This document shows positions 1-7,546 of a stretch of DNA of 64,000 nt, piece after piece. Numbering within the stretch: position 1 is the first letter of the stretch; every line of letters begins with the position of its first letter. Made by a program: the position numbers and the translations under genes. Below the pieces are notes generated by a model. It had not been told where the DNA came from and did no database searches. It was given only the letters and a program-made list of their open reading frames with translations. Origin of the DNA: Planctomycetota bacterium (GTDB lineage: Bacteria > Planctomycetota > Phycisphaerae > Sedimentisphaerales > Anaerohalosphaeraceae); the NCBI GenBank assembly GCA_019456225.1, contig VRUI01000007.1, positions 1 to 64,000 on the forward strand, in the 5' to 3' direction.

Positions 1-326
1 CTTCTGTCTTTTTGCTTCCTTATTTTTTCTATCTTTTTTGCTTCCGGGCTTTCTTTTCCAAGTAATTTATTCTCCAGTAGTTCACACATTTGCTTTCTCG
101 CATAATAACGGTTCAGTCCCTGCCTGCGGCTCTTTTGAACCTTCACGGACAAACCGCTGCAAATATGTTTTAAATGCACACACGTAGAACTTTTATTAAC
201 TTTCTGCCCGCCCGCCCCACTGCTGCGAACGAATTTTTCTTCAATATCATCCTCAAGCAGATTGCAATTAAGCATACGCCGCTCAAGCCCATGCCGTTTA
301 CGTTCTGTAACTCCAAAATTAATCAT
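1..326 (-). CDS. Peptide chain release factor-like protein (GGQ domain), partial
   Basis: Seen: an ATG at 324-326 (minus strand) opens 108 codons that stay open to the left edge, so the 3' end is missing. The product starts MINFGVTERKRHGLERRML and carries RSSGAGGQKVNKSSTCVHL at about residues 38-56, then a basic segment rich in Lys and Arg. Known: GAGGQxVNK is the class I release-factor catalytic loop, whose Gln positions water to hydrolyse peptidyl-tRNA in the ribosome. The protein is short and lacks the stop-codon recognition domains, so it resembles the ArfB/release-factor-like group that rescues stalled ribosomes. Upstream is a weak GGA. The small plus-strand frame at 174-365 is an antisense shadow. 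Family confidence is high; the exact role (rescue or other ester hydrolysis) is inference. Confidence 0.82.
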   Translation of the reverse strand, partial: MINFGVTERKRHGLERRMLNCNLLEDDIEEKFVRSSGAGGQKVNKSSTCVHLKHICSGLSVKVQKSRRQGLNRYYARKQMCELLENKLLGKESPEAKKIEKIRKQKDR

Positions 327-797
327 AGAAGAATTCCAATATTAAGCCAAACAACGCGCATTTAAAAATACCATACAGTAGCCCTAATCGCCAGCGCCGG
401 GCTAATCGCATGACTAAAAACAAACTAAAACCTAACAAAATTCAATAAACGCCGACACAGAATCGCGAGTGCGCAAGCACTCCGAATAAAACGCTAAAAA
501 AACCTTTACTTACAATCATCACTCCCCAACTTGTCATTCCCGCGAAGGCGGGAATCCAGACTGCCAAAAACAAACACCCTAAACAAATTTGCCACCCTCT
601 GCCATAAAACAAATCCAAGATCCCATCAGACTTAATTGCCTAGTTCGCCAATAATACCCGAAGGGTCTTTAGTTGCCCTAGGTATTTTCCACGTTTTCAT
701 TTTTACGATTCCTTTGCCAAATAAACCTGCATATCACATAGTTATGACGTTTGACGAGATGATATTATCGCACTGAACACGCTTTTTTAAGCATTAT
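327..797. other. Gene-poor intergenic stretch
   Basis: No convincing reading frame on either strand between the release-factor-like gene and the DUF1638 promoter. It holds one clear inverted repeat (536-555, listed separately). Composition is AT-rich, with many short A runs and stop codons. Confidence 0.5.
536..555. repeat. Intergenic palindromic repeat with ATTCCCGC stem
   Basis: Perfect 8-bp inverted repeat, ATTCCCGC then GAAG then GCGGGAAT, flanked by GTC and CCAG. The sequence TCATTCCCGCGAAGGCGGGA belongs to a very widespread class of bacterial intergenic palindromes. No T-run follows, so it is not an obvious terminator. Only one copy was seen in this window. Confidence 0.6.
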
Positions 798-826
798 TTG
801 ACATTTTAACATAAAACAACTAATAT
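798..826 (+). promoter_or_regulatory. Sigma-70-type promoter for the DUF1638 gene, probably leaderless
   Basis: TTGACA at 798-803, a 17-bp spacer, then TAATAT at 821-826. The ATG of the downstream gene is at 833, seven bases after the -10 box, where transcription would normally start. No purine-rich ribosome site lies between. The box match and spacing are read directly; leaderless transcription is inferred. Confidence 0.65.
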
Positions 827-832
827 ATCCAG

Positions 833-1573
833 ATGCAAGAAGAAACCCAAAAACCACTGAGACTGAGATTTGTCGCCTGCAAGGTCGTTCAGCGTGAGGC
901 GTATCTCTGTGCCGCGCGCAGCCATAATATCGTCGATGTTCACCTGATGGCCCAGGGCCTCCACGACGAACCTAACAAACTCCGCGAGGAAGTTCGCAAG
1001 GCTCTGGAAACCACCACAGACATACAGGGTCGACCGTATGATGCTATACTGCTGGGGTATGGGTTGTGCAGCAACGGGATCATTGGTTTGTCGGCGAAGA
1101 TCCCGCTGGTTGTGCCGCGGGGGCATGACTGCATTACGCTTTTGCTGGGCTCGAAAGAGAGGTATCAGCAGTATTTCGATACGCATCGCGGGATCTACTG
1201 GTATAGTGCTGGGTGGGTCGAAAGCGGCTGGCAACCCTCTAAAGAGCGATTTGACCAGCTAGCCGAGGAATACACTGAGAAATATGGGGCTGATAATGCC
1301 GAGTATTTACTCGAAACTGAGAACGGCTGGCTGGAGGAGTATTCTTTTGCGACGTATATTGACTCCGGGCTTGCGTGCGACGGAGAGCATAAAGAGTTCA
1401 CAAAGACGGCTGCAGAGTATTTAAAGTGGAATTACGACGAGTTAAAGGGGGATATGTCGCTGGTTCAGCGGATGTGCGACGGGGTTTGGGACGATAAGGA
1501 ATTTCTGGTTTTGAAACCGGGTGAGATTGTTGCTGAGGACCTTACTAATCCGGGTATTATTAAGGCTGAGTAG
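833..1573 (+). CDS. DUF1638 family protein
   Basis: 246 residues, soluble, no signal peptide or membrane segment. The N-terminus (RFVACKVVQREAYLCAA) and the central YGLCSNGIIGL followed by VPRGHDCITLLLGSKERY match the pattern of DUF1638 proteins, which keep conserved Cys, Arg and HD residues. The biochemical role of the family is not established; members often sit near corrinoid methyltransferase genes in anaerobes, and none is visible here. The gene stands alone on the plus strand. The start at 833 is supported by the promoter placed just upstream, not by a ribosome site. The minus-strand frame 806-1234 is a shadow. Confidence 0.8.
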   Translation: MQEETQKPLRLRFVACKVVQREAYLCAARSHNIVDVHLMAQGLHDEPNKLREEVRKALETTTDIQGRPYDAILLGYGLCSNGIIGLSAKIPLVVPRGHDCITLLLGSKERYQQYFDTHRGIYWYSAGWVESGWQPSKERFDQLAEEYTEKYGADNAEYLLETENGWLEEYSFATYIDSGLACDGEHKEFTKTAAEYLKWNYDELKGDMSLVQRMCDGVWDDKEFLVLKPGEIVAEDLTNPGIIKAE

Positions 1574-2140
1574 GTGGGCGGAGTTGGTATTTGGGACATT
1601 GTGGACATTTCCCACCTATGGTTTTGGCCGTTTTTTTTGCTTTTTTTTTGACATTTTTTGAAATTAATCGCGAAAAAAACAGATATTTTGAAATTAATGA
1701 AGAAAAATGGCGCGTTTTTGAACGTTTTTTACACTTTTATTCAGAGGGTAAATAAATTCAACAAAGGGGGAATGACCGCTGTTTGACAGCAATTACGAAT
1801 TACTAATTACGAATTACGAATTGAGGACTCGCCTTTGGCGAGGCTATTTTTAAAAAGATTTTGTCTTCGAGAATTCAGAAACTACAGAGAAAAGATTTGA
1901 AAAAGTTTAGCCATCCGTCAGTACTGTCGGACTTTGCTTCGCTCAGCGAAAAGGAGGAAAAGAGAGAGTTAAGAGATTTTTTAGCCACAGATTAACGCAG
2001 ATTAACACAGATTAAAAAACTAAAAACTTTGCTACCGATAAAAGAGATAATTTGTCCGCGGATTTACGCGGATTTTTTCTTTTTATTTTCTGGGATTGTG
2101 TTATATTACAGCTATTAGCTATTAGCTATTAGCTTTTGGG
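1574..2140. repeat. Repeat-rich intergenic region with several word-like repeats
   Basis: No gene seen. Contents in order: two TTTGAAATTAAT words near 1660 and 1690; the attacgaatt word array (1791-1823) with its hairpin (1828-1842, listed separately); a small hairpin TTCGC-TCA-GCGAA at 1938-1950; a 10-bp period array of cagattaac words at 1988-2015; CGCGGATTTACGCGGATT at 2057-2074; and attagct repeated with an 8-bp period at about 2111-2135. All lie strictly between genes. Confidence 0.7.
1791..1856 (+). repeat. Composite element: word repeats, hairpin, GCTATTTTT
   Basis: The words AATTACGAATTACTAATTAC continue to about 1823. A perfect hairpin follows, CTCGCC (1828-1833), TTT loop, GGCGAG (1837-1842), and then GCTATTTTTAAAAAG. 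The same architecture with different stem bases occurs at 24293-24368, 49078-49125 (reverse orientation) and 62682-62775. It could act as a terminator, but the word array upstream is not explained by that. Confidence 0.65.
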
Positions 2141-2172
2141 TTGGAATGAATGTTTTTAGCAGGAGAGATATT

Positions 2173-2394
2173 ATGGCGGGTTGGAAGTTTGTTTTTGTTT
2201 GTTTGGTTTTTGGGGTGTTTTTCTGTTTTGATTTTCCTGTGCTTGCCGGTGAGGGTGGCGGTATCGAAACTGCGACTTCCAAGAAGAGTGATGACAGTGC
2301 TGGGCACCTTGAAAAGCTGGAAGTTTACATGAAGCAGCTTGGGGATATCCAGCAGGTATTGGCAAAGAGGGTTGTCCCTCTAATTTTTCTATAA
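2173..2394 (+). CDS. Small exported protein of unknown function
   Basis: 73 residues from the ATG at 2173, chosen because AGGAG lies at 2161-2165 with 7-nt spacing; the upstream in-frame ATG at 2146 has no such site. The N-terminus (MAGWKFVFVCLVFGVFFCF) is a hydrophobic signal sequence ending near PVLAGEG. The mature part is only about 45 residues, with a Lys/Asp-rich stretch and a short helix (HLEKLEVYMKQLGDIQQVLA). It ends three bases before the next coding region. I recognise no family. It may be a small secreted partner of the 741-residue protein or the remnant of a longer protein cut by a stop. Confidence 0.55.
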   Translation: MAGWKFVFVCLVFGVFFCFDFPVLAGEGGGIETATSKKSDDSAGHLEKLEVYMKQLGDIQQVLAKRVVPLIFL

Positions 2395-2409
2395 GAGATG
2401 GAGTTTAAA

Positions 2410-4623
2410 GTGAATTTACAAGATATGACCAAGACATTTGTTTGCATAATGATAGTTGGGCTTATGTCACAAGCGTCTTTAGTCTTTGCCTCTGGTAAAG
2501 GCCAGACTATTTCTGGTGGAGGTAATACCCCTTCAAAGGTTACGCAGGCTAATGTCAAATTGGTGTCTATATTCAACAATGCCAAGCCAGATGATTTTCA
2601 GATGATGACTTTTGCTAATATCAACAAAGATTGGTACCAGGCTAAGGTCACTCAGAACAAAGGTATGTTCAACCCAGTTTTCCTGGCGTTTGAGTATACA
2701 AGTACTTCTGACGTAGAAGATGATTATCAGCCGTTGACGTTTCCAAGTCTTCTTTCATTTAAGTTTGATTTCGTTCCAGATAATTACAGTGCGAGGCATC
2801 CGGCTTTTATTTTCAGGCGAGAACCTGTTTGGAAGATTATGCCGGAGGAAACTGAAAAGATATCCAAGTATATTACAGAATGGCATGCAACTCATGCTTT
2901 TGGCGGTAAAGTCATCTATACTCAGGAAGGTTATTCAGGGCAGTTGTTAGTATGGGATAAGGATGGTAATGAGGTTTTGAAACAGAATTATAAAAAGGCT
3001 TGTCCTTATTTTACTCTCATGGGTAAAATGGTTCGCAGTTGGATGGAATACAGGAAGCAGGAAGTTTCCGAAGAGCTTTATAAAGAGTTGACCCTGCCGA
3101 TGACTGATGATATGGAATGTGTCCGTATGTATGGCAAATCCTATGATGTCGAGTGGCGTTCAGAGGATGAATGGCAGATTTATGAAAGCATTCTGGCTAA
3201 GGATCCGAATTTTGCTGAGGTTCGTTTCTGGTACGCAAACCAGAAAGCATGGGAAACCGGTTTACATGATAAGCTTCGAATTGAAAAAGGCAGGGCCTTG
3301 AAAGGTCATCTTGTAATACCTGCGTTATGGGAATTTGGTCAAAAAAAATGCCTCGACCCGAGCATATTAAAAGCTTTTGACAAAGCACTTTCGCGAGCAG
3401 AATTAATTTGCCCAAATCATAGCACGGTGTTGTCGGTAAAAATCGATACTGATGGTGACAAGATGACGATCAAAGAACTGGACAGGTATTTGAATATCGC
3501 CGAAAAGACTCCGTGTAGTTACCAACTGATCAAAAATCTTGCGGTGCAATATCGAAAAAGAGGCTGTTATGAAAAATCGTTGCCGTTGTTTATTTCCGCA
3601 ATTAATTCCGGGTTCTTGAAAGGTGTTGGTTCTTTCGATTGGGAGTGGAGTATCTTAGCCGAGGATTTTTATGATCTTGGTTATATTGACGAGTCAATAT
3701 TTTGTGCTTTTAATTCACTTGTCGATTGTTCTGAACGTAGAAAGCGTTATTTGAACAGGACATTAGGCAAGGCTTATTGGGAGAAAAAACAGTATCAACG
3801 AGCAATTTCTGCATTTAAAAGAAATGTCGACAACTGGCCATACGATCTTTTCTATGTTTATCTCTGTGCTTACGAATCCGGTGACTTATCCTTACTGAAA
3901 GGGCTTGAAAAAAACGTTTTAAAAAAGGAGAAGATCAGGTTTATGCTTTCTTCAAGAGAATTTCTTGCAAAAGGTGACTTTAAGGTATCTTTGATAAATC
4001 TTAATCGGATGTCTGTGAAAGGTGCAAGCCCTAAGACCAACGATTTCTGTCGGCTTCATAAAAATATAATAGCTTCGGATATTCATATTTTAGCAGGTGA
4101 CATTAAAACCGCCAAAAAGCATGCGATATATGCTTTCCAAGCTTGTCCGAGAAGCAGACATGTTGCATATCTTCTGGAGACGTGTGCTAAAGACGACTTG
4201 ATTTCACTGGCTCGTTATGCAAAGGTTGGACAGTTCATCTGTAAAAAAGATCTGATCTGGAATGCGATGAATAGTCGTACAAGTAAGCACCTCGCCGCGG
4301 AAACTAAAGATGATGTCATGAAATTATTTAATGAAGCCCAAAAAAAACTTGCCGGGCTTTCTTCGAAGGATCAGAATGATTTCTGGCGAACATTTTTCCC
4401 TTTCGAAATTGAGTACATTACGTTGTATCTTCTTAATACTGATGATAAGGCTATCCGTGATGAAGTATTGCATTTCTATTTAAAATATTGCTCTGCAACT
4501 CGCGGAAATTCTAATTGGCAGGAAATGCACTTAAGATCGTTCTTCTTTCAGTTATTGACTTTAATACCTGAAGAAGAAGGGGATTTATGGAAAGATCAAT
4601 TGGTTTTTTTCAATAAACGTTAG
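2410..4623 (+). CDS. Large exported protein with TPR-like helical repeats, function unknown
   Basis: 737 residues from a GTG at 2410, preferred to the ATG at 2398 because GGAG (2400-2403) lies 6 nt upstream. A signal peptide is evident (TFVCIMIVGLMSQASLVFAS). The first third looks globular (a FAFEYTS-like beta region, then HATHAFGGKVIYTQEG). From about residue 270 there are helical pairs of TPR type: WQIYESILAKDPNFAEVRFW, then YEKSLPLFISAINSGFLKG and YQRAISAFKRNVDNWP. Known: TPR arrays bind protein partners. Inferred: a periplasmic scaffold or assembly protein. Lower GC and different codon use than the enzymes nearby hint at a fast-evolving or acquired gene. It probably shares a transcript with the small exported gene upstream. 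Confidence 0.65.
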   Translation: MNLQDMTKTFVCIMIVGLMSQASLVFASGKGQTISGGGNTPSKVTQANVKLVSIFNNAKPDDFQMMTFANINKDWYQAKVTQNKGMFNPVFLAFEYTSTSDVEDDYQPLTFPSLLSFKFDFVPDNYSARHPAFIFRREPVWKIMPEETEKISKYITEWHATHAFGGKVIYTQEGYSGQLLVWDKDGNEVLKQNYKKACPYFTLMGKMVRSWMEYRKQEVSEELYKELTLPMTDDMECVRMYGKSYDVEWRSEDEWQIYESILAKDPNFAEVRFWYANQKAWETGLHDKLRIEKGRALKGHLVIPALWEFGQKKCLDPSILKAFDKALSRAELICPNHSTVLSVKIDTDGDKMTIKELDRYLNIAEKTPCSYQLIKNLAVQYRKRGCYEKSLPLFISAINSGFLKGVGSFDWEWSILAEDFYDLGYIDESIFCAFNSLVDCSERRKRYLNRTLGKAYWEKKQYQRAISAFKRNVDNWPYDLFYVYLCAYESGDLSLLKGLEKNVLKKEKIRFMLSSREFLAKGDFKVSLINLNRMSVKGASPKTNDFCRLHKNIIASDIHILAGDIKTAKKHAIYAFQACPRSRHVAYLLETCAKDDLISLARYAKVGQFICKKDLIWNAMNSRTSKHLAAETKDDVMKLFNEAQKKLAGLSSKDQNDFWRTFFPFEIEYITLYLLNTDDKAIRDEVLHFYLKYCSATRGNSNWQEMHLRSFFFQLLTLIPEEEGDLWKDQLVFFNKR

Positions 4624-4707
4624 TCAATGTAAGGCCCAAACGCTTTTGGTTGTCTTAATTGTTATAGTTGGAGTTTTGCCTCAAGTGGATAGCCATGTTA
4701 ACTAAAG

Positions 4708-4873
4708 GCTCCGGGAGCCTTTTCCGAGGATTTGGGTAATTTAGCTTGGCGGGACGGTAAATGGGAATTCAAAAGCATCGACGCTGGAACATGCTATGGG
4801 TGATGATGATCTTGAGAGTATTCGGGATTTGGAATGGCTTAAGGGGATTAAGTGGGGGAGTGGGAAAAGTTAG
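4708..4873 (+). pseudogene. Possible gene relic
   Basis: Two adjacent frames look coding: one reads NLAWRDGKWEFKSIDAG and then meets a stop near 4801; a second continues HAMGDDDLESIRDLEWLKGI to a TAG at 4871-4873. Together they resemble the C-terminal end of one protein split by a frameshift. No start codon or family can be assigned. Low confidence; it could be chance in a 500-bp gap. Confidence 0.25.
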
Positions 4874-5103
4874 AAAGGTGCGAAAGGTGTGAAAGGTGCG
4901 AAAGGTTTGAAAGTTTAAGCCTTACGTAAGTCGCTATTCGGAGAGCTTGCGCTCTCGCGCTTTTGTTTGACGTGCGGTTGATTGACGGTTAATTTTGTTT
5001 TTGAGCAGGCGCACCCTTTGGGTGCTTTACCCCGCATTGGTGAATGCGGTTGTGGGGAGTTGTAAAAATCGGGGAAGTTCGGCGCCCGCCTTGGTGAATG
5101 CGG
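4871..5103 (+). repeat. Cluster of word repeats and hairpins upstream of the M28 peptidase
   Basis: A 10-bp period array (gaaaggtgcgaaaggtgt, 4871-4917) is followed by the palindrome CTTACGTAAG (4921-4930), the hairpin GAGAGC-TTGC-GCTCTC (4941-4956) then GCGCTTTTG, the hairpin GCACCC-TTT-GGGTGC (5011-5025), the hairpin CCGCATT-GGTG-AATGCGG (5032-5049), and a second TTGGTGAATGCGG at 5091-5103. No gene is seen apart from the possible relic before it. Confidence 0.65.
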
Positions 5104-5133
5104 GGCTAAATGTTTTTTTTGTGAGGTATTGTT

Positions 5134-6087
5134 ATGGGATCGAATATTGTTTGGGTTTTTGTGTTGTTTGTTTCTTTTTTGTTTTTTGGGGGGTGCGCTT
5201 CCGTTGAGTATTCTTATCCCGAAGTCGGGGTTAGCGGGGATAATCTTCGGGAAACTGTTGGTTTTCTTACTGAGATCAAGCCCGCTCGTAACTATCAGAA
5301 CCTTCGGTCGCTGGAGAAGGCGGCGGGGTATATCTCGGATAAGTTTGCTGAGTATGGGTTTAAGCCTAAACGGCAGGAGTTTGGGGCTAGCGGGCAGACG
5401 TATTGTAATATTATTGTAAGTGCAGGTACCAGCGAAGATGCGCGTCAGGTTTTTGTTATTGGGGCGCATTATGATGTTGCCGGAGATCAGCCCGGGGCCG
5501 ATGATAATGCCAGTGCTGTCGCGGGGCTGCTTGAGATCGCGCGGTTTGCAAAAAAGTATGAAGATCAGCTTCCCTGCAGAATTGAGTTTGTCGCATACAG
5601 CCTGGAAGAGCCGCCGTTTTTCGGTACCGATCAAATGGGAAGCTATGTCCACGCCAAGAGCCTTCACGATAAAGATATGAAGGTAAAGGGTATGATCAGC
5701 CTGGAGATGATCGGTTACTTTACGGATGTGAAAGGGTCGCAGAAGTATCCGATAGGGCTTATGGGGCTGTTCTATCCGAGCGAGGGTAACTTTATCGGAG
5801 TGATTAGCAACTATAAGAGCGGCGGGCTTAAAAGGCATACGGCAAGGCATATGAAAGCGGCGTCGATCAAAGTAAGGACACTGGCAGCGCCGTCATTTGT
5901 GCAAGGAGTAGACTTTTCGGATCAACGCAACTACTGGAAATTCGGGTATAAAGCTGTGATGGTTACCGATACGGCGTTTTACAGAAATCCAAACTACCAT
6001 CAGACGACCGATACTATCGACACGCTTTCGTTCGATAAGATGAAAGAGGTTGTCAAAGGGGTTTGCTGGGCGTTGTTGAATTTGTGA
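5134..6087 (+). CDS. M28-family zinc peptidase, predicted lipoprotein
   Basis: 317 residues. The N-terminus is a lipoprotein signal (VFVLFVSFLFFGGC, lipid Cys about residue 21), so the enzyme is probably anchored in a membrane facing the periplasm. The M28 fold is shown by the zinc and catalytic residues in order: GAHYD (His about 112), GADDNAS (bridging Asp about 124), SLEEPP (catalytic and ligand Glu about 158-159), SLEMIGY, and NYHQTTDTID near the C-terminus with the last His. Known: M28 enzymes release N-terminal amino acids or cut small peptides using two zinc ions. The gene stands alone, preceded by GTGAGG as a weak ribosome site and by a hairpin-rich region. The 311-residue minus-strand frame over it is a shadow. 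Confidence 0.85.
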   Translation: MGSNIVWVFVLFVSFLFFGGCASVEYSYPEVGVSGDNLRETVGFLTEIKPARNYQNLRSLEKAAGYISDKFAEYGFKPKRQEFGASGQTYCNIIVSAGTSEDARQVFVIGAHYDVAGDQPGADDNASAVAGLLEIARFAKKYEDQLPCRIEFVAYSLEEPPFFGTDQMGSYVHAKSLHDKDMKVKGMISLEMIGYFTDVKGSQKYPIGLMGLFYPSEGNFIGVISNYKSGGLKRHTARHMKAASIKVRTLAAPSFVQGVDFSDQRNYWKFGYKAVMVTDTAFYRNPNYHQTTDTIDTLSFDKMKEVVKGVCWALLNL

Positions 6088-6536
6088 TCTACGGAAGAGT
6101 ATAGATGCAGGGCAAAGGGATTTGAACCACGAATGAACACGAATTAAAAAAAGATAAAAAGAATTTATCCGCGGATTTCGCGGATTACGCGGATTATTTT
6201 TTAAAATAAAATGAAAAATTTGGCTGTGGGTGTTTTGTTGAGTATTGCTTACAACTTTTGCTATGTCAGTTTTGTTTCTGGCGGTTATTTTGCCACCGTT
6301 CGGCAAGCTCAGGGCAGGCTCCGGAAAACGAGGAAAAGAGAGAGATAAGAGAAAAGATTTTTTGACAGGATTACAGGATGAAAAACTGATTATTAAAAAT
6401 CATGTCAATCCAAAAGAAATATTATAACTTCGTAAGGTTAAAAATTAAATCCGCCGAAAGCGGACTGTTATCGACGTCAAAAATGAGAGCTTAGAGTGAT
6501 TAACAGGAAAAAAACGTGAATAGTTACGATATTTTT
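6088..6536. repeat. Intergenic region packed with four unrelated repeat words
   Basis: No gene is supported. In order: AACCACGAATGAACACGAAT (from about 6125); CCGCGGATTTCGCGGATTACGCGGATT-type words with 9-bp period (6169-6195); a GTTCGGCAAGCTCAGGGCAG block (from about 6298), whose translation gives the FGKLRAG peptide often seen in spurious gene calls; and TTGACAGGATTACAGGATG ... AATCATGTCAATCC (6362-6412). All are words met between genes in many unrelated bacteria. The short frames here (for example 6245-6427) are translations of these words. Confidence 0.65.
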
Positions 6537-6932
6537 TCATGCTTCTATTGGAGTTGTAAGCCATTGAATTGAATCTTCCAGCGAGGTGAAGGCTTTTACG
6601 TTTAAACCTCTGTTAGTGGCGCATAGTTCCATGAACCTGGAATTGTCGAGCTGCCTGCCATCTCTGGAAAGGACGGCGATCTTATTTCGGAACGCAGATC
6701 GATTCCTTACCAGTTCCTTTACAAATTCAAGAATTTCAAAATGGTTTATAAGTTTTTTAGCGTTACCGTTATGATTGACATCACGAATATCGAGCAAAAT
6801 CTCATAATCAGCAGGCGGTTTGGTGATCGACGCTATTGAAGCCAGAACTTTTTTGCTTTCCTGAAGATCAATTTGACCGGTCGGCTTTGCTTTTATGAAA
6901 TCTTTACCGCTGATTACCCTGTATTCGGCCAT
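6537..6932 (-). CDS. STAS/SpoIIAA-like small protein
   Basis: 131 residues, cytoplasmic. The start MAEYRVISGKDFIKAKPTG is followed by alternating strands and helices (SKKVLASIASI, YEILLDIRDV, EILEFVKELV, NKIAVLSRDG, LNVKAFTSLEDSIQWL), the pattern of a STAS or SpoIIAA-like single domain. Known: such domains act in protein switching or in membrane-associated lipid or ligand binding. There is no partner kinase or phosphatase next to it, although a Ser/Thr kinase lies 600 bp away on the same strand. GGGGGA sits 6-7 nt before the ATG. Family assignment is by fold pattern only. Confidence 0.6.
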   Translation of the reverse strand: MAEYRVISGKDFIKAKPTGQIDLQESKKVLASIASITKPPADYEILLDIRDVNHNGNAKKLINHFEILEFVKELVRNRSAFRNKIAVLSRDGRQLDNSRFMELCATNRGLNVKAFTSLEDSIQWLTTPIEA

Positions 6933-7352
6933 TACTGTGTCCCCCTTTTGGTTTATCTGTATTACCGGCTATGTAAATGCCAGAGTATCTTTGCGCTGAT
7001 AGTCGGCGATTGTCCCTTTTGCTCCTTTCGGCCAATTTACGTGGCAACTTTAACATAGCCACGCAGGTGAATTGAAAGCCTGAGAATGTATCTTATTGGC
7101 AGCCGGAATATCGCACTCAGGGTAGTACTTGCTATTTGGATTGATCCGGAAAATGCGTAGGTAACAGGCCGCAATAACACTACCTACAAGGCCAATAGTA
7201 TATGTTGACCCAGAATGTCACTCGTGGACATAGCGCGCGATTCCATCGACGGTGATATCGGTAATTTTATGTGTGGCAACAGGCGAGTTAATACTTCCAA
7301 GTCTGGTTTTATCGCTGCGCTTTCGGCGTCGCTTCGCTATGCCGGGACAAGT
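6933..7352. other. Intergenic region, no assignable gene
   Basis: The part nearest 6933 is the leader of the STAS-like gene. Between 7218 and 7406 both strands are open in codon-matched register (the minus strand reads HKITDITVDGIARYVHE before a stop at 7218), but neither has a start signal or a recognisable family. It may be a decayed gene end. Confidence 0.35.
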
Positions 7353-7502
7353 GCGATTGCGGGCGTGTTGGGCAATAGGAACTTGTCAGGTTTTGATGTT
7401 TATTGAGCACAGTGATTATCACTGCGATTGCAGGCGTGTTGGGCAATAGGAACTTGTCAGGTTTTGATGTTTATTGAGCACAGTGATTATCACTGCGATT
7501 GC
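7353..7502. repeat. 71-bp tandem repeat, about 2.1 copies
   Basis: GCGATTGC recurs at 7353, 7424 and 7495, exactly 71 bp apart, and the intervening sequence (GTGTTGGGCAATAGGAACTT ... CAGTGATTATCACT) is repeated almost perfectly; the first copy differs by gcggg against gcagg. Each unit contains the near-palindrome AGTGATTATCACT. The third, partial copy runs into a GCGCTTCGGGCTTTTATT element at 7501-7518 close to the end of the kinase gene. The repeat is too long and too few in number to be CRISPR. Confidence 0.85.
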
Positions 7503-7518
7503 GCTTCGGGCTTTTATT
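7494..7518 (+). repeat. GCGCTTCGGGCTTTTATT intergenic element
   Basis: TGCGATTGCGCTTCGGGCTT then TTATT. Closely related copies occur at 29572-29602 and 33790-33814 with the start TATCCCTGCGCTTGCGCTTC. Each lies at the 3' end of, or just outside, a gene. Confidence 0.6.
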
Positions 7519-7546
7519 TTGTCCCGCGTTTGCGGTACGGTGTTCG

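Noticed and set aside
536-555. Rho-independent terminator for the DUF1638 upstream region
   Set aside because: A good stem but no T-run and no gene ending there in either direction.
806-1234. 142-codon frame on the minus strand over the DUF1638 gene
   Set aside because: It overlaps a gene with family pattern and promoter; no start signal of its own.
4915-5850. 311-codon minus-strand frame opposite the M28 peptidase
   Set aside because: Antisense shadow of a high-confidence gene; no family pattern, and the N-terminus is made of repeat words.
6245-6427. 60-codon frame with PPFGKLRAGSG
   Set aside because: Built from repeat words; the KLRAG peptide is typical of spurious calls.
7353-7502. CRISPR array
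   Set aside because: Only two full 71-bp units with no spacers, and no cas genes.
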